Source of the DNA: Xenopus tropicalis
Taxonomy: Eukaryota; Chordata; Amphibia; Anura; Pipidae
DNA length: 64,000 nucleotides
Assembly (NCBI RefSeq): GCF_000004195.4
Contig: NC_030677.2
Location: 100,716,829-100,780,828 of the forward strand
Direction: 5' to 3'
Shown in pieces: positions 1-11,945 of this stretch. Positions within the stretch are counted from its first letter, which is position 1. Each line of letters begins with the position of its first letter. Position numbers and translations under genes: made by a program. Below the pieces are notes generated by a model that ran no database searches, was not told the DNA's origin, and saw only the letters and a program-made list of their open reading frames with translations.

Positions 1-936
1 GTATCACTTTAACACTTGTCTTTGTCCTCTTTGATGTGAATCGGTTGCGACTAGGTTATATTGGTTATATTGAGTATGCAGTTGAGTCCCAGTTGATAAA
101 AGCACCTCATCTATTTACATGAGAGATATGGGAACCCTAACTTAGTTGGAAGGTTGTGGCCCCCACAAAAAATTTTACTCTAGATGCAAATTTATGTCCT
201 TAAGCTATTTTTGAGCTACAACTTGTTGCATCCAAGATTTCAGCAAGCAGCTGGGGGGGGGCACAGGTTTGACATTAATGATGTGTGTATTATATGGTAA
301 GGTGTGTCTGAAGAAATGTTTGATCACAAAAGAGAGCTTTGACCTGAAACTAGTAGAGGTGGTTCGACAACTGTTTTTTTTTTTCAAAGTTTTGTTGTCC
401 CTTTTAGATTATTTGGCTTCTGTAAAAACTGAATTGTCCAGTTCAAAATGGGACAGATGGAAACCCCACTTGGGCTTGCTGCAAAAGGGTATTAAAAATG
501 AGGTAGTTACACCAGTTCCTCTTCAAGCTGTGAATATCAGTGGAAAAAACAGCATATTATAGAATGCATTGATCCAAGGCTTTAGAAAGAGCACTCTAAA
601 AATCTAGAAAATGTAAAGACTGCATACATAATATATTGAATGGATTTATAGTAACAAAACACGCAGCACATGTGAAAGAATGATGTGTTACTTATTGTAG
701 GAAATGTCACTGACATCAGATCATGAATGGATGAGTCAGTTCATTAAATAACACAAAGAATTGTAATAATGAATGGTTGGGTGACAACAGAGGAGAATAA
801 ACAAATAGATTGTTGCTAATGTAACTAAATCATTACGTGAAATGTCACAGTAACAAGATACTAAAGAAAAGCAACATTTTTTGCCAGGCGTGGATTAGCC
901 TGCGAATTAATGTATACATTATCATGGGGACATACT
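1..936. other. No gene recognised
   Basis: AT-rich sequence with a run of eight G near 250 and a T-run near 374. A 97-codon open frame at 269-562 (+) has no recognisable domain, no splice context and a homopolymer-derived FFFF stretch, so I do not call it a gene. Confidence 0.6.
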
Positions 937-944
937 GTACCAGT

Positions 945-1159
945 CAGGGTTGAACTGGGCCGCCGGGATACCGGGAAAAATCCCGGTGGGTCTCGGTGGC
1001 CCAGACCCGACCCTTGCCGGTGCTCCCTCTGCCCGACCATTCCTCCCCTGACGCGTTAAATTTCCGCATGCTCAGGGCAGGACGTCTGGTGGGGGCCCCT
1101 GTGGGGGAGGGGGTAGGGGCACGGCCCCAGTGGGCCCTGCACCCCCCAGTCTGACCCTG
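945..1159. mobile_element. hAT-type MITE with perfect 8-bp TSD
   Basis: A 215-bp GC-rich element starts CAGGGTTGAACTGG and ends CCAGTCTGACCCTG, which are imperfect terminal inverted repeats. It is flanked by the exact 8-bp direct repeat GTACCAGT (937-944 and 1160-1167). An 8-bp duplication plus CAG...CTG ends is the hAT superfamily signature. No transposase is present, so it is non-autonomous. Related ends occur at 45452 and 47248. Confidence 0.8.
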
Positions 1160-1167
1160 GTACCAGT

Positions 1168-1856
1168 GTAATTAGAATTAGGAAGGTTGTTTTTGAGCAA
1201 AGGGCTGAACTTGATGGGCATGTCATTCCAACCTCCTGTATGCATGTAATTATTTATTAAAATAAAACCAGCAATTTTTCTTACAGTTCAAAAATGTATG
1301 CCATTCAGCCAATATGGCTAGTCATCAGGGGCATTAGTAAGCCCCCTGCCCATTCCTTGCTTAGTGAACCTCTGCCTAATATAGCTGCCACAACTCAATT
1401 CTGTAGTTTAAATTTAATTTCCTTAACTTCTATTTCTAAATGTCCTATTTTCAAATGAACAGCCATCTAAACTTAAAAGAAACCATAGTTGCCTCACAAG
1501 AAAATTTCAGGCTGCTTTTGTTCATATTTTTTCTCGCTGGTGATTCACATTCACATCAGTAGGAAGAAAACTAGTGATGTCTCCTACAGTAGCACAACTA
1601 AATGTTCCATGTGCCAGTGCCCTTGAACTTTTATGCAGCTTGGCTTATCATATACTATATCATCTGCTCTGCATGAAAGTTTGTAGGATGCATAAGGCTT
1701 TAAATATGCACTTCAAGGTGTTTGCTTCACTATTGAAACTATTCTGTGTCACAGACACACTCACTTATACATGGACATGCCCTGATCCAGCAGAAACATT
1801 GCCCATTTAGTGATTAACTCCATCACATGGGTTACAAATCAAAACCATTACAAGCT
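1168..1856. other. No gene recognised
   Basis: AT-rich unique-looking sequence. The 78-codon frame at 1574-1810 (+) shows no domain and is treated as chance. Confidence 0.55.
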
Positions 1857-2043
1857 ACTGTATGTAATATGTAATATGTAATGTCCATCACGTTCAACCA
1901 TAATGCCTATATATAACCTGCCTAACTACTAGTTGATCCAGAGGAAGGCAAAAAACCCCATCTGAAGCCTCTCTAATTTGCTGCAGAGGGGAAAAAATTC
2001 CTTCCTGACTCCAAGATGGCAATCGGACCAGTCCCTGGATCAA

Positions 2044-2166
2044 CTTGTACTAACAGCTATCTCCCATAACCCTGTATTCCCTCACTTGTACTGAGAGCTA
2101 TCTCCCATAACCCTGTATTCCCTCACTTGTACTGAGAGCTATCTCCCATAACCCTGTATTCCCTCA
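2044..2166. repeat. 41-bp tandem repeat, 3 copies
   Basis: Three copies of a 41-bp unit beginning CTTGTACTRASAGCTATC start at 2044, 2085 and 2126. They straddle the CR1 ORF end and its 3' region. The copies differ at only two positions, so this is a recent local duplication. Confidence 0.9.
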
Positions 2167-2885
2167 CTTTCTAAGCAGCCATCCAACCCCTTCTTGAAGT
2201 TATATAATGTATCTGCCAGTGCAACTAATACGGGGAGGGAATTCCACAACCTCACAGCTCTCACAGTAAAAAATCCTTTCCGAATATTTAAACGGAACCT
2301 CCCTTCTTCTAAACGGAGTGGGTGCCCTCGTGTCCATTGGAAGGACCTACTGGTAAATAAAACATTAGAAAGTTTATTATATGATCCCCTTATATATTTA
2401 TACATAGTTATCATGTCACCTCTTAAGCACCTCTTCTCCAGTGTAAACAGACCCAACTTGGCCAGTCTTTCTTCATAACTGAGACTTTCCATACCCTTTA
2501 CCAACTTAGTTGCCCTTCTCTGGACCCTCTCTAACTCAATAATGTCCCGTTTGAGCACTGGAGACCAAAACTGAACAGCATATTCTAGATGAGGCCTTAC
2601 CAGCGCTCTGTAAAGGGGAAGAATAACCCCCTCCTCCCGTGAATCTATACCCCTTTTAATACAGCTCAAAACCTTGTTTGCCCTTGCAGCTGCTGCCTGG
2701 CATTGCTTGCTACAGCCAAGTTTATTATCTACAAGGACTCCAAGGTCCTTCTCCATTATGGATTTGCCTAGTGCAGTCCCATTAAGGGTATAAGTGGCTT
2801 GCATATTTTTACATCCCAGGTGCATGACCTTACATTTATCCACATTAAATCTCATCTGCCACTTAGCCGCCCACTTACACTTTGA
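2139..2885 (-). pseudogene. CR1 reverse transcriptase C-terminal fragment
   Basis: An open minus-strand frame encodes the end of a CR1-type non-LTR reverse transcriptase. It reads in order KWQMRFNVDKCKVMHLG, EKDLGVLVDNKL, VILPLYRALVRPHLEYA, KRDIIELERVQRRATKL, SYEERLAKLGLFTLEKR and RFRLNIRKGFFTVRAVRLWN. These are the conserved post-palm blocks of CR1 ORF2. The endonuclease and the catalytic RT blocks including the (F/Y)xDD box are missing upstream, so it cannot be an active enzyme. The first 22 residues of the open frame (2883-2948) are unrelated flank. The frame is intact for about 245 codons, suggesting a fairly recent insertion. Confidence 0.85.
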
Positions 2886-2948
2886 TACTTGAAAAAAGGA
2901 AGAATTTAAAGGGCATATGCAGGCTGCCATGTTTTTCACAATAGGCAC

Positions 2949-4910
2949 CCTGTCCTGCTGTAAGCAGCCAGAATAAAGACAAAGGCCCTGTATTCTGTCA
3001 ATTAATACATTGCTGTCTGAGTATTTGGAAAGGGTGAGCTAGGGGGCATGTAGGTATCCTCTTTCCCACCCTCAGCTGGAATTGCCCTCCAGTGATGGTT
3101 TTCACTAATTACAACTAGCAACCAATAAGTGATTAGTATGGAGCAGGCTACTACATGTTTGAAAATAAAAGAGATCCAATTGCCTGCTATATTTAAAGTC
3201 AGTCAGGCCCACAAGTAAATGCCAGGACCTCTGTCACTTGCTTATATTGTTACCTATATGGAGGTGAGCCATCTGGTATCCTTGACTACTTGGTGTACAT
3301 TGCAGTCATCTTATATGTATTTATGGAACTTAATATACAAATTACAGCTTGAATTTGGTTCAGGATTAAGCAAAATCTTTAATGGAGAATTTTGGATTCA
3401 GTGCATCTTTAATTCATTTATTCATTTTTTGGGGGAATTTTTTTTTACATTTAAATCTTTATTTACAAACTACTCATTGTTTAAAACTTTGAAAAAAATA
3501 AAGGAGCTTATGGAAATATGGATTATGATGTATTTCTTGAGTGAAGCTGTGAAGTCCTTCACCTATTAAGTTTTATGTTTGGGGACTGAAATGTTTTATA
3601 GGGCTTATGAGTGCATGGCTTATTGTAGGATCCTCAGTTGCTTTGTATATATGATTTGTAGCATCTACAGTAGGTGTGTAATTTAAATGATTTCCATGAT
3701 TTTTACTGTGCCTCTGAGGTTACAGGTATAAGATCTGTTAAAAAACAATCATAAGGTATGGCACACCCCATTGGGAAAAACCTTTTATCCAGAACCCAAG
3801 TTTAAAGCATTGTTTAAATATTATTTACAATACCTGTCACTCTGCCAATCTTTAAAGAATGTTCTGTTCAGTGCAGGGGACCTTCTATCAAGCTAATTTG
3901 GTATTACACTATTATTATTTGGTATGATATGCATTTAGCCAGCTTAGTAGCACTGGCAAGTGTATGGACTTTAATTACAATGTTTTAATAAGTGCTGTGT
4001 TTATTGTTTTCTGTAGGTTATTATGCCTGGGTAAACTTTGCACATGTGATTAACTGATATTTAAAACCATTGAAGGAGAAAGATTTTAATGAAATAAAGT
4101 TGCACAGGTAGAGCTACCACTGAAAAGCCAATGAAAGGGATGGGCTCACCAATGCCCATGATAACCAATAGGTTAACGTATACATATGCTTGTGCAAATA
4201 TGTGTCTCCAGCTGTTAAACTAAATCATAATATATGTATAATACTTACACATATCACACTTTTATTTGGGCTGATTTTAATATGAAACATGGTTCTTCAG
4301 AGAACAAGCTGCTGTGAATCCTAAATAAAATTAATTTTTCTACAGCACATGCTGTCTTTCCTTGCCTTCAAGGAAAATGAGAATGGAAATGTATACCACG
4401 TACTCTTCCTCCCATTAGTATTATTAAGGAGTGCTTTTATATCCCACAGCGAATCTGTCAGACTTCTTTATGATGATACAGAGATTAAGTCCCACTAGTC
4501 ATAAATTCAAAGAATCCCAGATAGTGACATTTCCAATAGATTAAGCAAAGAAACAGCAGATGACGCTTGTTTCTAGCCAGTTAGTCCCACTTTGTAAATG
4601 TTAGTCCCATTAATCTTGGCATGTCATTCTGCTACCTGGTTATTTGCAGTTTCCTTATACTGCCAACTTTCTTTAAAAAGAAAGCTTAAGATTGATTTAA
4701 CCCTTTATCTACAAATGCATGCATTGAGTGCCAAGCAATTTTAGCATTTTGCACTTGTTAGATTTCAGCAAGATTTTTATTTGTAGGCAAATCTCCATGG
4801 AAATTGGAGAAATTATATATTGTTTTGTTCTGCACAAGCTGGGCTTTCCGTCTGCCAACAAAACGCAGGTCGGAGAGAAGCGGACCATACGCTCAGTGTG
4901 CCCTTACCCT
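2949..4910. other. No gene recognised
   Basis: AT-rich sequence. The 116-codon frame at 3219-3569 (+) is low-complexity (FFFTF, many L/F/Y) with no domain. No splice-bounded coding segment was convincing. Confidence 0.5.
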
Positions 4911-5361
4911 AAGGGGGAAATTTATTAATCAACGAATGCTCCGAGCGTTCATTCGAATGCTGTGTGCATATTTTCTGCTACAATTTCGTAGCTTGCGCGA
5001 CAATTTTGTACCTTGAGCGAAAATTTCGTACCTTGCAACAAAATTTCTGCGACAAAAATGCATTGTCGCGCCAAGTACGAAAGTTTCGGATTCATTCAAG
5101 CTTCGTTATCGTGACTTTCCTTGGGCCAGGTTGGAGCTGCAGAGTGCCATTGATTCCTATGGGAGGCTTCCAAAATCATAGAAGAATCAAAGTCAGAAAG
5201 GTTTTCCCGCTGTTTACAAAATTTCGGATCGCCAATACGATATTATCGTGACTAATAGGTTTTTTTCGTAAGCATATATGATATTTGCGATCAGCAGAAA
5301 TTATCGTATCCATTTTTCCCATTCGGGATTCAAACTCGTGATTTCATGAATGTAGCCCTAA
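4911..5361. mobile_element. Palindromic MITE (AAGGGGG...CCCTA)
   Basis: Long imperfect inverted repeat beginning AAGGGGGAAATTTATTAATC, with an internal 'gagcgttcattcgaatgc' segment and many TTTCG/TACGA words. A second copy is at 60478-60780 and relatives are at 31565 and 56909. Four short frames inside it are shadows of the repeat. Confidence 0.65.
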
Positions 5362-5380
5362 GTGTTACTTGGATGATTGG

Positions 5381-5397
5381 ATATATATATATATATA
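5381..5397. repeat. (AT)n microsatellite
   Basis: About 17 bp of alternating AT immediately left of the hammerhead-bearing repeat. Confidence 0.9.
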
Positions 5398-5529
5398 CAG
5401 AAAAAGACAGAGCCCACCCTAATAATAAACTGCCCCGGGTGCTTGCAAAAAACATGTATAAAGCAAGACAGTGAGCCGCACACAGGGACTTAGTTAGAAA
5501 GCAAAAAATTTATTAATAGAAAAAAATCC

Positions 5530-5567
5530 AACGTTTCGAGCACCAACTGTGCTCTTCCTCAGGGACA
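5530..5567 (-). ncRNA. Hammerhead-like motif, inverted copy
   Basis: Mirror image of the + strand motif at 5580-5617 with the same core box, stem II and GAAAC, read on the minus strand. It is present because the whole module is inverted-duplicated. Confidence 0.42.
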
Positions 5568-5579
5568 GGTTTTTTTTTT

Positions 5580-5617
5580 GTCCCTGAGGAAGAGCACAGT
5601 TGGTGCTCGAAACGTTG
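5580..5617 (+). ncRNA. Hammerhead-ribozyme-like motif (type I)
   Basis: The sequence shows core box CTGAGGA (5584-5590), stem II GAGCAC/GTGCTC (5592-5597 with 5603-5608, loop AGTTG), then GAAAC (5609-5613). Flanking GTCC (5580-5583) can pair with GGAT downstream as stem I. Stem III would be the minimal self-complementary ACGT, with cleavage expected after GTT. Position 7 of the CUGANGA box is variable in known hammerheads, so G is tolerated. Against it, one extra A lies between the box and stem II. Minimal-stem-III type I hammerheads are known from Penelope-like retroelements, including in frogs. Activity is inferred, not shown. Confidence 0.45.
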
Positions 5618-5705
5618 GATTTTTTTCTATTAATAAATTTTTTGCTTTCTAACTAAGTCCCTGTGTGTATAGATAGGTTGGTAAGAGTGTGTGTATATAT
5701 GTGCA

Positions 5706-5782
5706 CTGGGGTAATTTGGAAGGGTTGAACTTGGTGGACTTTGGTCTTTTTTAACCCAAATTAACTACAGGTATGTAACCAA
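5706..5782 (+). mobile_element. CR1-type 3' tail fragment
   Basis: Contains the motif 'gggttgaacttggtggact' followed by a T-run and 'aaccca...tatgtaac', the recurrent 3' terminus of frog CR1 copies. Similar tails occur at 50608-50672 (+) and 15662-15712 (-). Confidence 0.6.
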
Positions 5783-7510
5783 ACAACAAGACACTTACAT
5801 AAGATGTAGGGAAAGTAAAAAAAATTCACAGAGAGAAAATAGGAGTAATGTGACAGACAGTGGCTGAGAGGAAAAGGGTAGAGTTGGAGCACCATGGTTC
5901 TGGTTTGTCCAAGACACAACAATAATACTTAGGCCCAGCACTGTGCACAGTGTCCTAACAACAGGGAAAGTAGATCCTGTACCTGTTGGGGGACCATGGG
6001 GTACTGAGACCATAGACCATGTCTAACTGAACACATTATATTTGTAATATAATGGAAATTAATTAGGTTTACATTGAGAACTGAAGAGCTGCAGAACAAC
6101 AAAAACAAAAAGCATAATTAAAGGGTTGATTACAAATTGTCTTAGAATATCACTGTCTACATCATACCAAATGTTAATTATAAAGTAAGATGCCCATTTA
6201 AACAATACACAAATCACAGCTAAATAGAAATCAATTTATTGCACAAGATACAATATAAAATATATATATAAATTAGTTTATGACTAATTCAATACCCAGC
6301 TGTAGCCTGACACACCTAGGCTGATGTTACATGGTTGGGACTATAACAACAGGATGGATATAAACAGGTAAAAAAAGCAAAGAGTGAGGTTATTTGGCTT
6401 AGATGTTATCTTATATTTTGTGTCCTGAAGGACCTATCTACTTTGTAGTATTATCTACAATGTGGTGTCTTTTTATTAATGGTGTGTTCAGCTGGTTTAG
6501 CTGCTGTGTGGGGCAAGTGGACAAGTACAAAATAAACCACTATGTACACAACCCTGCTGGGTGACACTAGAGTATTCTGTAGTGTGTCTTATGCAGAATT
6601 TTAACACATGTGGCTTGTTCGTTTTATAAGTTACTGTATATAGATAGACATCCTAGTCAGCACACAAGGAACCTTGGAATAATTAGGTTTGTGGGGGGCA
6701 GATTTACATAACTGATGGGGTTGAGACAAAAATCCATCAAGTTCACACTTTAATCCAAGTGAATTCTGCCCAAGACTAAAAAATATCTCATAGAAGGCAA
6801 ATGGCAGCTTGAGCAGCAGTTAGAACTACATTTTCTTCAGTGATCCCATGAGGCAGATACACATTACTATGCTTACTGTGAGGAAGTGCCAGATGAATGT
6901 ATATAAGTATGATTAAATGTATACAAATATGAATGATTAATAATAAGAAACAGTAAGGTTGTTCCCTGCTGATCCAAGCTCCCTTCCACAGATAAGTCAT
7001 GAAACAACATCAAACACAGAATCAGAGAAAGCTATATGATGTACTAATTCATATTATTGCTATGCAGTCATGAAAGCACACTTAAAATTCTTCATTGGAG
7101 TATAGTATCTATACTCAGAGGAGTCTATTTATTATGCTATGTAAAAAGAAATGCACCGAACAAACAGTGTGAATAACTGTGTAAAATAAATGGCAAATTT
7201 CACTGTCCGAACACCATATTTTATGCTATTATTTTACATAAGTTCCAGCATAATAAATAGGCCCTACAGTGTGTTCTTTAGAATGAAATGTGTTAAAAGT
7301 CTTTTTACAAACATAAAACCATTAAATTTTTATGTAACCCGAGATAAACATGCAAGTAATGGGCAATATCAAAGAATAATTAAAGACAGGTACTGCCCTT
7401 ATAAAGGTGCAAGGTAATCAGAGAATACATATCCTTCAGTAATAATAAATGGGTACTAACAAATTCTACCTTTAAAGCAAAACTATCCCAATAGGTAATC
7501 TCATTTCTCT
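5783..7510. other. No gene recognised
   Basis: AT-rich sequence with TA-rich stretches near 6255. No frame has a recognisable domain. Confidence 0.5.
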
Positions 7511-8195
7511 TTAAAGTGATACTGACACCTGACATTGAACTGATTTTTAAATAATATTAAACATTGTCTTTGCATAAGCTTTATAATTTTGCAATAAAAG
7601 TATTTCCTGATGCTCTTACATTACCTATCTGATCCCCCATGTCCCTCTATGTGGGGGCTGCCATATTTGTGCAGCAGGAGTCCGTTAGCATTAGAAGCTA
7701 TAACTGACAGGCTGAGAAGGGACAGTCAGGTTGGCAAAACAGTCAGGTTTAGGGACTTCATGTAACAATTAAGGTCCCCATACACGGGCCGATTCGGCAG
7801 CTAATCGGCCCGTGTATGGGGAGAGCAGAGCGGCCTGGCTGACCGATATCTGGCCTGAAATTGGCCAGATCTCGATCGGGCAGGTTAGAAAATCCGGTCG
7901 GATCAGGGACCGCATCGGCTCGTTGATGCGGTCCCCGATCCGACTGCCCCATTGCCGCCCACATAATCCGATCGTTTGGCCCCAGGGCCAAACGATCGGA
8001 TTATTTTTATTTTTACCTAAATGCTCCCCGATATCGCCCACCTGTAGGTGGGGATATCGGGGGAAGATCCGCTCGTGTATGGCCACCTTTACTTACAAAA
8101 TCAGCGAAAAATCATCAACTTGACCTACCGTTTAGGTAACTTTCAATGTACAGTAATAATTCAAAAATGTGTTTTTTTGTGTCAGTTTCACTTTA
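7511..8195. mobile_element. TTAA-flanked MITE (TTAAAGTGATACTGACAC ends)
   Basis: The left end reads TTAAAGTGATACTGACAC and the right end GTGTCAGTTTCACTTTAA. This is an imperfect terminal inverted repeat with TTAA at both borders, as in T2/Kolobok-type frog MITEs. It is interrupted by another MITE at 7769-8092. Confidence 0.75.
7769..8092. mobile_element. Kolobok/T2-like MITE (CCATACACG family), nested
   Basis: Begins TTAAGGTCCCCATACACGGG and ends CGTGTATGGCCACCTTTA. It is largely palindromic around 'cgatcgg' words. It sits wholly inside the older MITE 7511-8195. Family members: 11823, 21591, 35460, 39365, 44193 and 51083. The overlapping frames in this segment are palindrome shadows. Confidence 0.75.
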
Positions 8196-11100
8196 AGGAT
8201 GAGTAAATCTGTTGATATACTTGCGAAGGGTTGTGGAGGAGTGGAATACCAATGGAAGAAAAACTTTTTATTACAAATCTGATATAAAAGTAATTCCTTA
8301 CATAAAAATCAATGGCACCACAGGGTAATAGTCAAGCAGGTAATATCTAGGATAGTGTGTGGAATAAATATATATGCTAGCTTTCTCCTCAAACACAAGA
8401 GTAGTTGTTTATGACCTTGGAGACCATGTGCAAAGCAAGACGTGCCCCATAACACTGCACTTTGTACCTTAGGCTGGATTTTTTAATTTGGCACAATGTG
8501 CACAGCACAGCCATTCACTGTACAGAACTGCTGCCTGAATGCGCACTAAGGGGCACTCTCTTGCACTTCTGTGAAGGACTCCTAAGTTCTCTTTCTTCCT
8601 CATGGGTGTAATTGGTCCGATGTGGTGTCCTCCTGTTTGTCATATTGCTGCCCCCTCCATACACATGGTGATATAAAAGTTGTATTAAGTCCATTCCCAG
8701 TTGTCATAGCAACTTATTTCTTTCAAGTGTACTTTACAGTTTACCGGAATAGGATAATCAGCTCCTGCAAATATCTCAATGTTTGCTCTAAAAGAGAAAG
8801 ATTCAAGGACCAGCCATTACTTGGTATGCATTATATTTTCCCCTTCACCATCCAACTCAAAAGTGCCCAAGTGATAGTAAGTTTAGGGGATTGTCCCAAA
8901 ACATTAGTCTCTGTTTATCAGAACATTCCCTTTTCTACATATGAAGAATACTTATACCCTTAATAAGATCCTTAAAAAAATAGCTGAATTCTTGATTGAG
9001 AAGACCTTGTAAAACCTATAGATAATAAACTTAGCTGTAGCCAGTGATGAGAATTAGCAGCAGCAGCAATGACTGTGAGTACTATATAATAACTATAGAG
9101 TAAATTATTCCTTAATAGCCTTTTCTTCTTTGAGAGTCCTTTCACTGATCAAGGAGAACACATTAGGGGTTAAATACTATCCCTTCTCCAATAAGAAGCC
9201 TTCTTATTGGGTGACCAATGCTAAAGGAGCAAAAGCTTTTTTTAACTGAAATTGTCCTTGATTTTAGAATATAAATGTTCATAGACAACAAAATTGCTGG
9301 AAGATGTAATAAAAAATAACCAACAATTTACTGGCTGGGTCATGTTCTCTAGCATACAACATATCTTAGCTGAAAGGCTGAAAATGGTCAGTGTACTAGA
9401 TGCCATTTCCTTTTAGTTACCTTGCTTAAGCTATCAATGTGTTGCCAAAAACAGCTGAAGGTTATGTTTGTAGGCTTTTTATTGATTTATGTGGATTTTT
9501 TTTTTATTTTTGGGGCTTTTTGGTTTCTTCCACTTGTTCATATGATTAATCTAGCAATAATTCTATATTAAGGGTTAAGAGGAGCCAAAGAGCCCTTCTC
9601 AAATGCAAAACATGTATCCAAGCCTTCTTAAAACAGAGGATAATCATATACCTCATGCTACACACATAGCACTAAAACATAAAGGAGAAGCTTTAACCTC
9701 CACTTAAGGAGTTATAGGTGGTGAGACTCAAATGACTCTCTAATGTCCCTGTGGCCAACTATGCATCCAGAACTGATTGAGAAACACATGCTTCCTTTTT
9801 TCGTGGTTGGTTGCTTTGGGACCACTGTCTGGTAGAAAGCAATGTTTGATCCACCTGAGCTGAGTTTCTCGTTGGTTGGTTGGTTAAGCAAGAAGGTGGT
9901 TGATGGTTTGTTAAATTTGTAGACTTAACTGAGAGTACTAGGTGCTAATGTGCAAATAGTTTCAAACCCTGATGAGGTGAGTGTTTGAAGAGGGGGGGGG
10001 GGGGGCTGGGATGTAAGTTTCACTCTTGCATAGGACTTTTTTTTTACCCCCGGCATCCTGTCCGCATCTGCTTTCAGAGCCACAGCCACTCAGTTTCGAC
10101 TTCTATGGTTCATAGAATCTTGCTTGGCCATTAATATATTGTGCTAGCTAAATAGTGTGAAGATGTTCTTGTGGGGGAGTTTAATATTTGTCCAATAGTT
10201 GTCATGTGGTTAATGGGTCTCCATAATTGGTTTCCATGAACAAGCAACTTTTAAAGCCTTTTTACATGCTTATTATACATGGTTTTTTTTGAGGATTTAT
10301 ATTCCTCTTAAAGTGTGAAGAGTGTGTTTCTAAGCAACTTTTCAAATATTTAAATGTATTAAAAATATTCAGTGGCAAGTAATTAGCAATTGTAATTTCA
10401 CTAAAAGCAGTATTTGTGTTTCTTATTGGATTGTCTGCAATGTTGACTCTTAAAACAATGTAGCATGATTTGCAGAAGAACGGAAAACCTGCAGAAGAAC
10501 TGACTCCAGAACCAAAAAAAAGAAAGGGCTAACAAACATTGCTTTCAATGCATTTATATTTACAAATACATTTCAACTGATTGCTATTAATGTACTGTAT
10601 ATCAGAAAGTTGCTTAGAACTACATTTTCTTTCTTTGTGAACGGGTTCCTATGGATGGACCCTTGTTAATACACTTTAAACTACTGTTACTACTTTTGTT
10701 TACTGCTGTAAAGTGTTATGCTATGACTTACTAACAAGATATAACAGTGAAAACACTTTTTTCCAATGGCAGAGCAAAACAGGTGTTTGAAAACACACAA
10801 ACTGCAAGCTTTTGGGCTGCTATACTGGTACAGTCAGTAACACAAAAAATCTGATTCATTAAAGTGTCTTGCATCAACAAGTGTTTTTTGCACTTAAGCA
10901 AAGTTGTGTTTGGTCCTACCCACCTCCTGTTCCACATTTTGTGTAGTTGTGCCTATTGATGCAGTAGAACTCAGGAACTACCGCCACCTTCAAAACTTCA
11001 AAATCCCTAAAAATCACTAACTGCAGTTGTGCAGTAAGAATAGGCACAACTCACTCTCATGCTGTAAACTGCTAGCTTTAAAGCAGTTTTTCAGAAATTT

Positions 11101-11390
11101 CATTAAACCCATAAAATGTAGTAGACCTTTGCAGTTTGGTAATTTGAAGTAAAGTTTATATTTATTTTATATTTATATAAAATGTATAATTTATTTTATA
11201 TTTATTTTAACCATTTTGCCTTTGCCAGAATAGCCTCACTCAAAAAATATTTGGTTTCCTGCAGTCATCGTACAGTTATGGGCCTTTTTAGCCTCGTAAT
11301 CTAATGTATACCTACTTTTAATGTAGTGCTTCTGTACTGTTGTGGGTTGTTATTGTGTTAAAGTCTGGATACTGTACATATATTCAATAT
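8196..11390. other. No gene recognised
   Basis: Includes a run of 14 G at 9992-10005 and AT-rich sequence around 11150-11215. The 113-codon frame 8622-8963 (+) has no recognisable motif. Confidence 0.5.
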
Positions 11391-11538
11391 ACAGGGTTAC
11401 TGCACCTCACTGGACAAGTTGTAAATTAGGCCCTTTATCAGGCCCGAAATGTTGCCAATATGATGTATGTCTTTTTTTGAGCTAATAAATCATTCTTGAG
11501 CACTTTACAACTTGTCCAGTGTGCTACAGTAACTGTGT
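11391..11538. repeat. Inverted repeat enclosing a decayed hammerhead-like tail
   Basis: Arms 11391-11425 and 11504-11538 pair, with 18 exact bases (tttacaacttgtccagtg) then mismatches. The loop holds 'ggccctttatcaggcccgaa' followed by 'atgttg' and a later 'ctaataaat'. This resembles the stem II-GAAAC-tail order seen at 5580-5640 but lacks an intact CUGANGA box. Confidence 0.55.
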
Positions 11539-11822
11539 GTATTAAAACTTTGTTTGACCCTATGTAGGAATAGGTGCATATACATTACAAGCACCTTGCA
11601 AATGGGTAAAGAGAGGTAGAGCATTTTAACTTCAAGCGGATACTGTACATATGTTCTGCAGAGGTCTGAATATAACTAAGTATATCATTTAGTTATTATG
11701 AATTTTCTGGTACCATGGTAACTGTTTTGTCCCTCTTCTCTATATTGTACATAAATCTATGTTGGCAGAATGTAAATGAGGTTGAATATAAGGAAGTATA
11801 AAACATGCACCACTGGGGACTG

Positions 11823-11945
11823 TAAAGGTGGCCATACACTTAGCAATAACAATCTTTTGGTCGCACGAAAGATCGTTCCCACCCTCCACTGATGTTCAGG
11901 GCTGAATCGTCAGATATGTAGGTAGAAGCACTTCTATCTTTCTCA
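11823..11945. mobile_element. Truncated CCATACAC-family MITE
   Basis: Starts 'taaaggtggccatacact' and continues with the family's 'ggtcgcacgaaagatcg' and 'cagggctgaatcg' segments, then stops near 11945. Only the left half is present. Confidence 0.65.

Larger units (their letters stand above)
1857..2885 (-). mobile_element. CR1 LINE, 5'-truncated 3' end
   Basis: On the minus strand this carries the end of a CR1 ORF2 followed by a 3' region at about 1915-2043 of a type common in frog CR1 copies. Short GTAATAT-type repeats at about 1860-1880 look like the tandem repeats that end CR1 elements. The 5' truncation is near 2885, where coding similarity stops abruptly, as expected of incomplete target-primed reverse transcription. 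Confidence 0.8.
5479..5667. repeat. Near-perfect inverted repeat, about 88-bp arms
   Basis: Left arm 5479-5567 and right arm 5580-5667 are reverse complements except for one A/T-run length difference. They are separated by a 12-nt T-rich spacer. Each arm contains 'gaaacgttgg' plus an 'attaataaat' tail and a hammerhead-like core, one per strand. Such an exact foldback is a recent inverted duplication. Confidence 0.9.

Noticed and set aside
7758..8123. Overlapping frames on both strands
   Set aside because: They are mirror translations of the palindromic CCATACACG MITE.
8622..8963. 113-codon + strand frame
   Set aside because: No family resemblance and no supporting signals.
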